Source: Chloroflexota bacterium (GTDB lineage: Bacteria; Chloroflexota; UBA11872). Taken from it: a stretch of DNA of 64,000 bases. The position numbers and the translations under genes are program-made. Under the pieces are notes generated by a model. That model worked only from the letters and a program-made list of their open reading frames with translations, did no database searches and had not been told where the DNA came from. The stretch is from the NCBI GenBank assembly GCA_022826485.1, contig JAJDUU010000021.1, forward strand, positions 129,558 through 193,557, read 5' to 3'. Every line of letters begins with the position of its first letter. Within the stretch, counting starts at the first letter, position 1. Of this stretch, positions 44,808 through 54,089 are shown piece after piece.

Positions 44808-45737
44808 TCAGACGCGCGCCCACGCCGCGGCAAAGGTGCGCTTGGCGTTGCCGATGATCTCGGCCGTCGTCTGGTATGGCGCCGGCTTCATCTCAAAACT
44901 GACCAAGGGCATGGGGGTCGGCAGGTGCTTGTCGAAATAGCCGATCTCGAACAGCGCGCGCAGGAAGGCCGCGAGCTCCGGCACGTCGTTCACCCCGCCC
45001 GGCTCACCGAACACGGGATGCTGGTCGCCCCATTGGGGATGGGAGCGATCGCTGGTGAGGCAATTGCCGATATGGGCCTGGATGATGTGATCCGCCGCCT
45101 GGCGCACGGATGTCGGCGGGTCCTCGCCCAACAGCGGCAGGTGGCTGAGGTCGAGGCAAAGCCCGAAGTTGGGCGTGTCGGCGCGAACCATCTCGCTCAC
45201 GCGAATGCAGAGGTCGATGGGACCGAGCAGCGAGCACTTTTCGATTTCCCGGTCGAACTGCTCCAGCGCGATCCAGATGCCGAAGCGAGCGGCGTAGTGG
45301 CAGATCTGCTGGAGCGAGTCGGCCAGGCGGGTCAGCGCCGGTTCAACGTCGTCGTCGGTCGCCGGCGCCGAGTTGGGGCCGTCGAGCACCCCAACGAGCG
45401 TCGCGTCCAGCGCGTGCGCCTCATCGACGCCGCGCAGCATCGCCTCGATGGCCCGCTCCCGCACGTCGGCATCGGCCGACGAGAGGTCGAGCTTCTCCAG
45501 CAGCAGCGCCGGATGCGCCCCGTAGCCGAGCGCCAGCCGGGCCGTGCGCGCACGGCGGGCCAGCTCAGCGCGGGTCGCGTCGTCGTTGACGTGCGTGACC
45601 TCGAGGGCGTGGAAAAAGCCGTCGGTAGCCAGCGCCTCCACCGATTCGAGAATCGGCCCGTCGCCACTCTGCAGCTCCGGATGCAGCATGAAGTGCACGA
45701 TGCCCACGTGCATGTAGGCCTCAGGTGGTCGATCCAT
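44808..45737 (-). CDS. sugar phosphate isomerase/epimerase-like TIM-barrel protein
   Basis: A 309-residue xylose-isomerase-like TIM barrel. Metal-site elements: IWIALEQFDREIEKC (Glu), NFGLCLDLSHLPLLGE (Asp and His), IIQAHIGNCLT (His) and VSFEMKP (Glu). ATG 45737 is preferred since GGAGG stands eight bases upstream; the longer frame to 45863 is not family-like. Such enzymes interconvert ketoses or act as lyases or dehydratases on sugar derivatives. The substrate is not evident. Confidence 0.82.
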   Translation of the reverse strand: MDRPPEAYMHVGIVHFMLHPELQSGDGPILESVEALATDGFFHALEVTHVNDDATRAELARRARTARLALGYGAHPALLLEKLDLSSADADVRERAIEAMLRGVDEAHALDATLVGVLDGPNSAPATDDDVEPALTRLADSLQQICHYAARFGIWIALEQFDREIEKCSLLGPIDLCIRVSEMVRADTPNFGLCLDLSHLPLLGEDPPTSVRQAADHIIQAHIGNCLTSDRSHPQWGDQHPVFGEPGGVNDVPELAAFLRALFEIGYFDKHLPTPMPLVSFEMKPAPYQTTAEIIGNAKRTFAAAWARV

Positions 45738-45884
45738 CGCACGGTCCTCCGTCACACGGCATTGCGCGCATAGTGGCCCGACGGCCTGCCGCTGTCGAGG
45801 CGCGGGGCGGCGTCGAGTCCCCTCTCCAATGGTGGGAAAGGGCATGGATGAGGGGGCAGTCATGAGCGGCCGCGGTTCATTCTC

Positions 45885-45965
45885 GTCACCCCGGCGGAAG
45901 CCGGGGTCCAGCGTCTCCCGAAACGCCGGAAACCCCGACTGGATTCCGGCCTTCGCCGGAATGAC
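45885..45965. repeat. composite palindromic element (REPIN-like)
   Basis: 81 bases: GTCACCCCGGC-GGAA-GCCGGGGTCCAG, 27-base spacer, CTGGATTCCGGC-CTTC-GCCGGAATGAC. It lies in the 275-base gap between the isomerase-like gene start and the dnaE stop. CCCTCTCCAATGGTGGGAAAGGG at about 45820-45842 is a degraded member of the other repeat family. Confidence 0.85.
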
Positions 45966-46012
45966 GGAGGAGCTTGGCTAGGGTCCGACCAACGCCGACG
46001 GAATAGGCAGCC

Positions 46013-49000
46013 CTAGTCGGACTCGGCCGGCGCCCGCTCCACGAGCACGTTGTCGGGTTCGTATTCCCGAGCCACCTGCGCCACCAGCTCGGGACTGGCG
46101 CTCACGGCGGTCGGCCAGCGCAGGCGCGTGACGTCGCCGTCGGGCGCCTCAACATGCAGCTCGAGCGGAACTTTGCCGGGATGGGCGACAGCCGCCTCGC
46201 CGAGCCGGCGCAGCAGGTCGATGTCATGCCCCAGGTCCGGGCTGCGGCGCAGCACGACGACCACGCGCTTGGGGGCACCGCCGTTGGTCGCGCCGTTCGA
46301 CTCACCGGATTCAGCAGGCGCGCCGTCGCCATTTGTGGATGCTGCCGGGGCTTCCTCATCGCTCGGCGGCGTGTACGCACTGCCCGCGGCCTGGACTTCC
46401 AGGCTGCCGACCACGGGTGACGGCTCGACCGGAGCGGCGGCATCCGCGGCCGGGGCGGCTACGGCGACGTCCGCCGCGTCGCCGTTGACCGCCGCTTCAA
46501 CATCCACTACCGGATCGTCGCCGACGTCCGTAGCGCTCGGCATGGCGCTAGCGCCCGCGCGAGCCTCAGGAATCTCGCCGCCACCTTCGTCGGGCGCCAC
46601 CTCGCTCGGGGTCGTTGCCGCTGCCGCGGCATCCGCCGCTACGGGCTGCGGTGGATACAAGTTTTCGGCGACGAGTTGCAGCGATCCGCGCCGGTCCTCG
46701 AGCCGGCCTTTGGCCACGATCACGCGGTCTATCTCCAGTCGATCCCCGATCTGCGCCCACATCCGTGGGAACACCACGACCTCGATCGTCCCGGGCGCAT
46801 CCTCGAGGGTGACGATGGCCATGGTGTCGCCCTTTTGCGTGATGAGCTGCCGCACGTCCGCCACCAGCCCGCCGACGGTGAGCGATTGGCCGATGTGCGA
46901 GGCTTCCAGGTCGAAGATCTGGGTATCGACGCTCGCGCGCAGCGCCTCGCGCACGCCCGGATTCGTCAACGGGCTGGGCGAGACGTGCAGCCCGAGAAGG
47001 TCCTTCTCCCAGCGCCGCCGATCCCCGTTGCTCGCCTCCTCGACATCCGGCAACGCCTCGTCGACGCTCGCGCTCTCCGGCAGCCCGCCCATATCGAACA
47101 TGGTGGTCTGACCCGATACGCGGTCGTTCCGCGCCTGCTGGCCGCGCTTGAACGCGGACTCCAGTCCCGAAAGCAGCGCGTTGCGCTCGCCCAGTCCGTC
47201 GAGGGCGCCCACCTTGATCAGCGGTTCGACGGTGCGGCGCGTCACGACCCGACCGTCGATCCTGGCGCACAGGTCGGCCAGCGACTCGAACGGTCCGCCG
47301 TCCTCGCGGGCGTCGAGGATCGCGGCGACCGCCTGCTCCCCGACGGACTTGACCGTCCCGAGTCCAAAGACGATCTGGCGGCCGCGATGCACAAACGAGG
47401 CGCCGCTGCGGTTCACGTCGGGCGCCAGCACCTCCAGGTCCAATGCCTCGGCCTCGGATTTGGCCCGCGCGACCTTGGCGAGGTCGCCGCTGTCGGTGTC
47501 CAGCAGCGCGGTGAGGAACTGCACCGGATAGACCGCCTTGAGCCAGGCGGTCCAGTAGGCAATGACGGCATAGGAGACCGCGTGCGCCTTGTTGAATCCG
47601 TAGCCGGCGAACGGCTCGATCAGCCCGAACACGTCCTCGGCGACGGCCGCGGTGAGGCCGTTGGCCGTTGCCCGCTCAATGAACTCGGTGCGCTCCTTCT
47701 CGAGCGCCGCGCGAATCTTCTTACCGACCGCCTTGCGGAAGCGATCGGCCTCGTCCCAGTCGTAGCCCGCCAGCTCACGCACGACGCGCAGCACCTGGTC
47801 GGCGTAGACCAGCACCCCGTGCGTTTCGCGCAGGATCGGCTCGAGCTTGGGATGGGGATAGCCCGGCTGCTCGCGCCCGTGCATCGTGTCGATGTAGCGG
47901 TCGATGTGCTGCATCGGGCCCGGGCGGTACAGGGCGATGATCGCCGCCAGATCGTCAATGTTCGTCGGTTGCAGGCGTCGCAGGGTGGATGTCATGCCGC
48001 TGCTTTCAAGCTGGAACATGCCGACCGTGCGCCCGGCCCGCAGCATGGCGAAGGCGCGGTCGTCGTCCAGCGGGATTTCCTGCGGCGCGATCTCGTCTCC
48101 GGTGTCCTGGCGGACCAGCTCGAGCGCGTGCGTGATCGTGCGGAAGTTCGACAGCCCCAGGATGTCGAGCTTGAGGATGCCGATGCGGTCGATGGTCTGC
48201 CCCGTGAACTGCGCCACGGGCTGACCGTCGGCCGAGCGCATCAGCGGCACGTGCTCGATCAGCGGTTCGCGCGACACCACCAGCCCCGCAGCGTGCGTCG
48301 AGGCGTGTCGGGACACCCCCTCCACCTCGCGCGCCCTGTCGAGCAACCGCCGTATTTCGTCGTTGGCGTGATAGAGCTGCTGCAGCTCGGTGACGGTTTC
48401 CAGGGACCGCTCGATGGTGAAGGGGTTTACCGGATTCACCGGGATCAGCTTGGCGACGCGATCCACGTCCGGCAGCGGCAGGTCCATCACGCGGCCGACG
48501 TCGCGCACGGCCGCCCGCGCCGCCAGGGTGCCGAAGGTCGCGATCTGCGCCACGTGATCCGACCCGTAGGTTTCGGAGATGTAGTTGATCACCTCGTCCC
48601 GCCGGTCGCTGGGGAAGTCGAGGTCCACGTCGGGCATGGACCCCTTGCGCCCGACGGTGAGGAAGCGCTCGAACATGATGTCGTGCTTGATCGGGTCGAT
48701 GTCCGACATGCCCATCGCAAAGGCGACCAGGCTGCCGTTGACGGAGCCGCGCGGGGCCGTAAGCATGCCGCCGTCGCGGGCGAAGCGCACGATGTCGCCG
48801 ACGAGCAAGAGGTAGGACGCAAATTCGGTCTGCTCGATCACGTCAAGCTCGTACGCCAGCCGCTCCATATAGATCTTCGACGGGTCGGCGGCCAGCCGCG
48901 TCCGCACTCCGCGCTGCGCCTGGTCGCGGAGGTAGTCGATGGCGGCGGCGCCGCCGGGCAGCGCGATTTCGGGCATGGCAATGCGCCCAAACGGCAGATC

Positions 49001-49816
49001 GATGTCGCACTTCGCGGCAATGGTGACGGTATTGGCCAGGGCGTCCGGAACATCGGTGAACAGCCCGGCCATCTCCTCGGGCGCGCGCAGGTGATAGTCG
49101 CCCTCCATGCGCAGGCGCGTGGTGTCCGACAGCGTGCGGCCCGTCTGGATGCAGAGCAGCGTGTCGTGGGCGTCGCGGTCCTCGCGCTTGACGTAGTGCA
49201 CGTCGTTGGTCGCCACCAGCGGCAGTCCCAAGCCGTCGGCCAGCTCCATCAGTCGCTGGTAGTACGGCTCCAGCTCCGGCTGCGAGCGCTGGAGCTCGAT
49301 GTAGTAGTTCCCCTCGCCGTAGACCTCGGCGTGCCAGCGCGCCACGGACTCGGCGTGCGCCATGTCGCCCGCTTGGATGGCGCGCATCAGCTCACCCGAG
49401 GGGCATCCGCTGAGGCAGATCAGCCCTTCGCTGTGCTCACTGAGCAGCTCGCGATCGACCCGCGGGCGGTAGTAGAACCCCTCCATGTGCGCCCGCGAGG
49501 TGAGCTTGACGAGGCTGCGATAGCCCTCCTGATTGCGCGCCAGCAGCGTGAGGTGAAAGGCGCGCCGGTCGAGCGTGGCGTCGCGGTCGGTGCGCGATCG
49601 CGGGGCGACGTAGACCTCGCACCCGATGATGGGGCGAACCCCGGCGTCCTTGGCGGCCAGGTAGAAGTCGGCCGCGCCGTACATGACCCCGTGGTCGGTG
49701 AGCGCGACGGCATCCATCTCGAGCTCGCGGGTGCGGTCGAGAAGGTCGGGGATGCGGCAGAAGCCGTCGAGCAGGCTGAACTCGCTGTGAACGTGTAGAT
49801 GGGCGAAGTCAGCCAC
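46013..49816 (-). CDS. dnaE: DNA polymerase III alpha subunit (DnaE)
   Basis: A 1267-residue replicative polymerase. The PHP domain (1-about 210) keeps likely metal ligands: HLHVHSEFSLLDG, LTDHGVMYG, GCEVY and TNDVHY, so a proofreading-type PHP may be active. The catalytic Asp pair is in MPDVDLDF (about residues 393-400). Helix-hairpin, beta-clamp-binding and OB-fold (about 975-1020) regions follow. The motif before the active site reads RGSVNGSLVAFAMGM rather than the more usual RGS-x-AGSLV. A low-complexity Ala/Asp/Glu tract (about 1055-1185) separates a small C-terminal domain (KRVVVVLRRSPDLGHDIDLL). Starts at ATG 49816. Confidence 0.95.
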   Translation of the reverse strand: MADFAHLHVHSEFSLLDGFCRIPDLLDRTRELEMDAVALTDHGVMYGAADFYLAAKDAGVRPIIGCEVYVAPRSRTDRDATLDRRAFHLTLLARNQEGYRSLVKLTSRAHMEGFYYRPRVDRELLSEHSEGLICLSGCPSGELMRAIQAGDMAHAESVARWHAEVYGEGNYYIELQRSQPELEPYYQRLMELADGLGLPLVATNDVHYVKREDRDAHDTLLCIQTGRTLSDTTRLRMEGDYHLRAPEEMAGLFTDVPDALANTVTIAAKCDIDLPFGRIAMPEIALPGGAAAIDYLRDQAQRGVRTRLAADPSKIYMERLAYELDVIEQTEFASYLLLVGDIVRFARDGGMLTAPRGSVNGSLVAFAMGMSDIDPIKHDIMFERFLTVGRKGSMPDVDLDFPSDRRDEVINYISETYGSDHVAQIATFGTLAARAAVRDVGRVMDLPLPDVDRVAKLIPVNPVNPFTIERSLETVTELQQLYHANDEIRRLLDRAREVEGVSRHASTHAAGLVVSREPLIEHVPLMRSADGQPVAQFTGQTIDRIGILKLDILGLSNFRTITHALELVRQDTGDEIAPQEIPLDDDRAFAMLRAGRTVGMFQLESSGMTSTLRRLQPTNIDDLAAIIALYRPGPMQHIDRYIDTMHGREQPGYPHPKLEPILRETHGVLVYADQVLRVVRELAGYDWDEADRFRKAVGKKIRAALEKERTEFIERATANGLTAAVAEDVFGLIEPFAGYGFNKAHAVSYAVIAYWTAWLKAVYPVQFLTALLDTDSGDLAKVARAKSEAEALDLEVLAPDVNRSGASFVHRGRQIVFGLGTVKSVGEQAVAAILDAREDGGPFESLADLCARIDGRVVTRRTVEPLIKVGALDGLGERNALLSGLESAFKRGQQARNDRVSGQTTMFDMGGLPESASVDEALPDVEEASNGDRRRWEKDLLGLHVSPSPLTNPGVREALRASVDTQIFDLEASHIGQSLTVGGLVADVRQLITQKGDTMAIVTLEDAPGTIEVVVFPRMWAQIGDRLEIDRVIVAKGRLEDRRGSLQLVAENLYPPQPVAADAAAAATTPSEVAPDEGGGEIPEARAGASAMPSATDVGDDPVVDVEAAVNGDAADVAVAAPAADAAAPVEPSPVVGSLEVQAAGSAYTPPSDEEAPAASTNGDGAPAESGESNGATNGGAPKRVVVVLRRSPDLGHDIDLLRRLGEAAVAHPGKVPLELHVEAPDGDVTRLRWPTAVSASPELVAQVAREYEPDNVLVERAPAESD

Positions 49817-49944
49817 GCCGTGCCTCCCCGGTCAGCCGGCGGCATTGTAGGCACCGAACATATTGCGGACAAACGCAGGGTGCGCTGGTGACCCTGTAGC
49901 GGCCTCCTCGCGGCGGATGCACACCGTCGCACGGATGCTTCCCC

Positions 49945-50025
49945 GTCACCCCGGCGAAAGCCGGGGTCCAGATCCGCCCGACGCGCCGGAGATCCCGCCT
50001 GGATTCCGGCCTCCGCCGGAATGAC
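49945..50025. repeat. composite palindromic element (REPIN-like)
   Basis: 81 bases with the same plan and spacer length as 45885-45965; spacer reads ATCCGCCCGACGCGCCGGAG then ATCCCGC. It lies in the 421-base gap upstream of dnaE. Confidence 0.85.
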
Positions 50026-50083
50026 GGACAGGAAGCAGACCACTAGCAGGAGTGACGGCGGGTACGGCGAGCCACCAGCATCC

Positions 50084-50156
50084 GGTGGCCCAGGCTGCGG
50101 GCAGCCTGGGAGGTCCATCCGCAGCCAGTCCCACGCTGCACGCAGCGCGGGCCACC
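50084..50156. repeat. GTGGCCCA-GCTGCGGGC repeat, copy 2
   Basis: Two GCTGC hairpins enclosed by GGTGGCC and GGGCCACC. It closely resembles 33298-33366. With the composite element it fills most of the gap between dnaE and the MFS gene. Confidence 0.7.
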
Positions 50157-50201
50157 GGACTCGGTACACCGGACGCGGGTCACCGCGCACGCTTGCGCCC
50201 G

Positions 50202-50207
50202 TAGAAT
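50202..50207 (+). promoter_or_regulatory. putative -10 box TAGAAT
   Basis: GCCCGTAGAATGG lies 36 bases before the GTG of the MFS gene, the same spacing as before the selenoprotein genes. No -35 recognised. Confidence 0.4.
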
Positions 50208-50237
50208 GGCGGCGCCGTTCATCCCAGAGGTCGCTGC

Positions 50238-51416
50238 GTGCTTCGCGTGCCTCGCGTGGCCCCGTTTGGCTGGCTTGCGGCCGCCAACTTCGCCTTCGGG
50301 CTGGGCATGGGCATCTACCAGACGATCTTCTTCAACTTCATCGGGCAAGACCTTGGCATCAGTCCCAACGAGCTCGGGCTGTTGGAAACGGTCCGCGAGA
50401 TTCCGGGCCTGTTGACGGCCGGCATCGCGGCGCTGGTGATGACCGTGGCGGAGCCGCTGGTCGGAGCAGTGGCGCTGCTGCTGCTGGGCGTGGGATTCGT
50501 CAACTACTTCCACATTGACGGCATCCCGAGCCTGATCCTCTTCTCGCTCGTGGCCAGCGTGGGCTTTCACATGTGGATGCCGATATCCAGCACCCTGGCC
50601 CTGCGGCTGAGCCGCGTGACCGAGCAGGGCAGCCGGTTGGGTCAACTCCGCGCCGTGGCGGCGGTGGCCAACCTGGCGGGCATCGGGCTCGTGGCGCTGG
50701 TCGCCGGAGCCAGCGGACTGCGGCCGCTTTTCGTCGTGGCCGGCGTGCTGGCGATCGCCGGAGCGCTGCTGGTCCTGCGCGTGCGCGGGATCCCACGCAC
50801 GCGGCGGCCGCCGCGCATCCTGATTCGGCGGGCCTACTGGCTCTACTACGCGCTGACGTTCCTGGACGGCGCCCGCCGCCACATCTTCATGACCTTCGCC
50901 TTGTTCCTACTGGTGCGGGACTACGGATCGCCGGTGCAGACCATCGCCATCCTCAGCCTCGTCAACGGCGTCGTCAGCATTGCCGCCGTTTACCAGTTTG
51001 GCCGCCTGATCGACCGGTTCGGCGAGCGCCTGATCCTGATGGTCGCCTACGGGGCACTGGCCCTGATCTTCGTCGGTTACGCCACCATCCCCATACTCGC
51101 CGTGCTCTTCGTGCTCTATGTGCTGGACAACCTGTTCTTCAGTGCCGACACGGGCGTGACGACCTACCTGGGCAAAATCGTCGTCGACCCCGCCGATATC
51201 AGGCCCAGCCTCGTCACCGGCATGACGGTGAACCACATCGCGGCGGTCATCATCCCCATCACCGGCGGCATTCTGTGGGAGGCCTTTGGGCACTGGGTGC
51301 CGTTCGTTGGCGGCGCGATCCTGGCGGTCGCATCGCTGGCGCTGAGCTCGCGCATTCGCGTACAGGTGGGTGAAGCCACCGCGACGCCGGTGGCCGAAGC
51401 CAAGGCCGCGCCCTAA
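50238..51416 (+). CDS. major facilitator superfamily transporter
   Basis: A 392-residue protein with about eleven to twelve hydrophobic helices and the short Arg-rich central loop VRGIPRTRRPPRILIRRAY typical of MFS carriers. The between-helix motif FGRLIDRFGERLILMV (second half) matches MFS motif A-like loops. It starts at GTG 50238. No solute-specific feature can be read; related genes are annotated as general permeases. The promoter box TAGAAT is 36 bases upstream. A palindrome directly after the stop (51442-51463) may terminate transcription. Confidence 0.88.
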   Translation: MLRVPRVAPFGWLAAANFAFGLGMGIYQTIFFNFIGQDLGISPNELGLLETVREIPGLLTAGIAALVMTVAEPLVGAVALLLLGVGFVNYFHIDGIPSLILFSLVASVGFHMWMPISSTLALRLSRVTEQGSRLGQLRAVAAVANLAGIGLVALVAGASGLRPLFVVAGVLAIAGALLVLRVRGIPRTRRPPRILIRRAYWLYYALTFLDGARRHIFMTFALFLLVRDYGSPVQTIAILSLVNGVVSIAAVYQFGRLIDRFGERLILMVAYGALALIFVGYATIPILAVLFVLYVLDNLFFSADTGVTTYLGKIVVDPADIRPSLVTGMTVNHIAAVIIPITGGILWEAFGHWVPFVGGAILAVASLALSSRIRVQVGEATATPVAEAKAAP

Positions 51417-51441
51417 GCGGAGACCCGCGCGAAGTCCGGTT

Positions 51442-51530
51442 GGGGCGGTTCGCGAACCGCCCCGGCGCCGCGCATCCAGGCGCCACCAGGTTCAACCGGA
51501 CTGGATTCCGGCTTCCGCCGGAAGGACGGA
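51442..51530. repeat. palindrome plus REP-type hairpin, possible terminator
   Basis: A 22-base perfect palindrome with arms GGGGCGGTTCG / CGAACCGCCCC (51442-51463), then 37 bases, then CTGGATTCCGGC-TTCC-GCCGGAAGGACGGA (51501-51530). The same palindrome-spacer-hairpin order follows the gene ending at 55755. Confidence 0.65.
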
Positions 51531-51615
51531 AAGGTCACCCTTCGCGGGGACAGGTTCCGCGGGAATTACGGAGGGAGCGTTCAAACGCCGCCGGGCCGCA
51601 ACGGGGCCATCCGCG

Positions 51616-52737
51616 CTACGGCAGCGAGTTTCGGTCCGTCCAGTCGATGATCTCGGTCGTCAGCAGGTATTCGATGGGTTGCTCGGCGGTGCGATCGGCC
51701 AGCCAGGCGTCGAGCCTCCTCGCGCGCAGCGTTCGGGCGTGCGCGGAACTCAGCGGGCGCTCGTCGACGCGGTCAGTCACGCGGAGCAGATACCAACCCA
51801 GATTGCCTTCGAAAGGACCGGCAATCTCACCAATCGGCGAGGTGAAGGCCACGGCGTCCCAGGCCTCCGGACGGATGCCGCTGGGCGTCCAATCGACCAC
51901 GCCGCCGGCGGCGCGCGACACGCTGTCGACCGACACCTCGCGCGCCACGTCCTCCATCGCCTCGCCATCCTCGATGCGCTGGATGACTTCCGCGGCGTCT
52001 TCCTCGCGGGCGAGAACGATCTCTACGGCCTTGACGTGGGCGGGCATGGGGTCCGTATCGACGAAGAGCTCATCGGCGAGCTGCTGTCGTCGGAAGCTGT
52101 GGGCCGCGAATCGCTCGATGGTTGCGGCGTCGAGGCCAGTCGCCTCGCGGATGGTCTGGATCGCCGCCGTCTGGGCATCCTCGCGGTCCGGCGCCGTGCC
52201 GGCCAGCGTCACGAGCTGCGCGCGCAGGTCGTCCGGCGCGACCTCGCGGCCGTCGGCGGCCCACGCGTCGCGGATCAGGACGGCGTGCGCCAGATGGGAC
52301 ACGCCGTTGAAGACCACGCCCCCCAGCTGCGCGCGCAGGTCGTTCGATCGCGCCTCGTAATCCTCGACGGTCTCGTCGGCATCGAGCGCGGCGAGCTCTT
52401 GCTGCAACTCATAGCGGCGGTATGACAGAAAGTCGCGATATTCGCTCGCCGTGATCGGTTGGGACCCGACCGTGGCCACGGCCGAGTTTGGCAGGGCGCC
52501 ATATTCCGCGTAGAAGGCGTTCCCGACGAGGCCGAGCACGACGGCCGCGGCGAGGCCCGCCAGCAGGGTCAGCCATTTCGCCGCCGCCGCGGTGCGTTGG
52601 GGGCGGCTGAGCATGCCCCAGTCGCGCAGGGCGACCATGAGGTCGCGCCAGCCGATGGTCGCGGTGCGCGGGCGGCGCTGCGCTCGGCGGCGATCACGCT
52701 CCGCCCGGCGCCGCTGCGCGTGGGTGCGCGGTGCCAT
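51616..52737 (-). CDS. membrane-anchored parvulin-type peptidylprolyl isomerase (SurA/PrsA-like)
   Basis: A 373-residue exported protein. A strongly basic cytoplasmic tail (THAQRRRAERDRRRAQRR) precedes one membrane helix (about 54-74). Then comes a SurA_N-like helical chaperone domain (GSQPITASEYRDFLSYRRYELQQEL and following), and a parvulin domain around residues 235-320: MPAHVKAVEIVLAREEDAAEVIQRIEDGEAMEDVAREVS and GGVVDWTPSGI. The domain helps fold exported proteins. It lies 20 bases downstream of rpsR on the same strand, so it is co-transcribed with the ribosomal operon. Confidence 0.85.
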   Translation of the reverse strand: MAPRTHAQRRRAERDRRRAQRRPRTATIGWRDLMVALRDWGMLSRPQRTAAAAKWLTLLAGLAAAVVLGLVGNAFYAEYGALPNSAVATVGSQPITASEYRDFLSYRRYELQQELAALDADETVEDYEARSNDLRAQLGGVVFNGVSHLAHAVLIRDAWAADGREVAPDDLRAQLVTLAGTAPDREDAQTAAIQTIREATGLDAATIERFAAHSFRRQQLADELFVDTDPMPAHVKAVEIVLAREEDAAEVIQRIEDGEAMEDVAREVSVDSVSRAAGGVVDWTPSGIRPEAWDAVAFTSPIGEIAGPFEGNLGWYLLRVTDRVDERPLSSAHARTLRARRLDAWLADRTAEQPIEYLLTTEIIDWTDRNSLP

Positions 52738-52757
52738 GCGGCGCCTGTGGCCAGGCG

Positions 52758-53135
52758 CTACGCGTGCAGGCGGCGACGCACGACGTAGGGCAACAGCGCG
52801 AGGTAGCGCGCGCGCTTGATCGCACGGGCCAACTCACGCTGGTGACGCGCGCACGTCGACGTCTTGCGGCGCGTCTCGATTCGCCCCGAATCGGCGATGA
52901 ACCGACGCAGAAGCTGGGCGTTCTTGAAGTCGATTGGCTCGCGCGTCTCGCAGAAGTAGCAGGCGCGGCGGCGAAACCCTCGACCGCCGCGTCGCGGCCG
53001 CCCGCCGCCGCGTCCACCACCGCCGCCGCCACCGGGCGGCCGGGAGTCGGGCGGCGTTGGTCGGGCGTCCTCACGGACTTGCCGGGCCGACGCCGGGGCG
53101 CCGCCATCGGTAGCGCCGGACGATTGGTCAGTCAT
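52758..53135 (-). CDS. rpsR: 30S ribosomal protein S18 with long Gly/Arg N-terminal extension
   Basis: A 125-residue S18; typical S18 has 75-80. The conserved part begins near residue 57 ([60 protein letters not shown]), with four zinc-type Cys (CYFC and the later Cys). The extension holds [25 protein letters not shown], an RGG-like basic tract preceded by an acidic/Ser region. S18 binds the platform of the 30S subunit beside S6. Third in the classical rpsF-ssb-rpsR operon. Confidence 0.95.
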   Translation of the reverse strand: MTDQSSGATDGGAPASARQVREDARPTPPDSRPPGGGGGGGRGGGRPRRGGRGFRRRACYFCETREPIDFKNAQLLRRFIADSGRIETRRKTSTCARHQRELARAIKRARYLALLPYVVRRRLHA

Positions 53136-53162
53136 GCAGCCTCACGGTTGATAGTCAAGACC

Positions 53163-53657
53163 TCAGAAGGGGAGATCATCGGGTGAAATCGAGTCAGGAT
53201 CATCCATATCGCGGTTGCCGCGCGGCGGTGCGCCACCCGGCGGTTGGGAGCGGCCCGATCCGCCAAAGCCGTCCGAAGACCCATCAGGTCCTTCGCGTCC
53301 GCTGAGCATCATCATGTCGCGCACATCAAGCTCAGTCGTGGAGCGATCGTTGCCCTCACGGTCTTGCCACTCGCGGGTGCGCAAACGGCCCTCCAGGTAG
53401 ACGCGCGAACCCTTGCGGAGGTATTCGTTCGCAATCTCGGCCAAACGCCGCCAAGCCACGATGCGGAACCATTCGGTGTGCTCACGCATCTCGCCGTCGC
53501 GGCTGCGCCAAGACTCGCCGACGGCAACCGAGAAATTGGCCACCGGAGTGCCGTCTTGCGTGAAGCGCAACTCGGGGTCGCGGCCAAGATTGCCAATGAT
53601 CTGCACCTTGTTGAGCCCACGGGCACGCCCACGCCGAGGGCCGCCATCGTCGTTCAT
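53163..53657 (-). CDS. ssb: single-stranded DNA-binding protein
   Basis: A 164-residue SSB. The OB-fold starts at [22 protein letters not shown] and runs to [13 protein letters not shown]; then comes a Gly/Pro-rich linker and the acidic C-terminal tip DDLPF, the docking peptide for replication proteins. ATG 53657 overlaps the rpsF stop (ATGA). It lies in the standard rpsF-ssb-rpsR order. Confidence 0.96.
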   Translation of the reverse strand: MNDDGGPRRGRARGLNKVQIIGNLGRDPELRFTQDGTPVANFSVAVGESWRSRDGEMREHTEWFRIVAWRRLAEIANEYLRKGSRVYLEGRLRTREWQDREGNDRSTTELDVRDMMMLSGREGPDGSSDGFGGSGRSQPPGGAPPRGNRDMDDPDSISPDDLPF

Positions 53658-53986
53658 CGGCGACCTTCGCTCTCAACCACCAGCGCCGGCGACATGTCCA
53701 GCTCCTGGCGGGCCACCAGAAACCGCATCACGTCCTCGTTGATGCGCAGCGACTGCTCGAGGTGGTGGATCCGCGACGGGTCGGCGGAAAACTCGAGGAG
53801 CACGTAGTGCCCCTCCCGCTCATTCTGAATCGAATAGGCGAGCTTGCGCTTGCCCCAACTGTTGACGCTGTTGACCTCGCCGCCCGCGCCGCTGATGTGG
53901 TCGGCCACGGTATCGATGTGGGCGGAGGTTAGGGTGGGGATGCGCTCAACGCCATAAATGACCACGAGCGCGTAGTCGCGTGTCAA
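53654..53986 (-). CDS. rpsF: 30S ribosomal protein S6
   Basis: A 110-residue S6 with the usual ferredoxin-like fold: [67 protein letters not shown]. The frame runs up to 54091, but only the TTG at 53986 gives an N-terminus of the normal length, with a purine-rich GGGAAGG just upstream. Length matches S6 of 95-110 residues. It is first gene of the rpsF-ssb-rpsR operon. Confidence 0.93.
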   Translation of the reverse strand: MTRDYALVVIYGVERIPTLTSAHIDTVADHISGAGGEVNSVNSWGKRKLAYSIQNEREGHYVLLEFSADPSRIHHLEQSLRINEDVMRFLVARQELDMSPALVVESEGRR

Positions 53987-54089
53987 CGGCCCTTCCCACT
54001 GGGTTTGCACGGCTCGCCGCAAACGGCCGCGCCGAAAGGGTTCTCGGGTTCGTTGCCATACTAGCATGGGGTACATCCGAGGCTGACGC

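Noticed and set aside
46676-49798. 1040-residue frame antisense to dnaE
   Set aside because: It has the His/Arg/Gly/Val bias of a GC-rich shadow and no motif; DnaE is unmistakable on the other strand.
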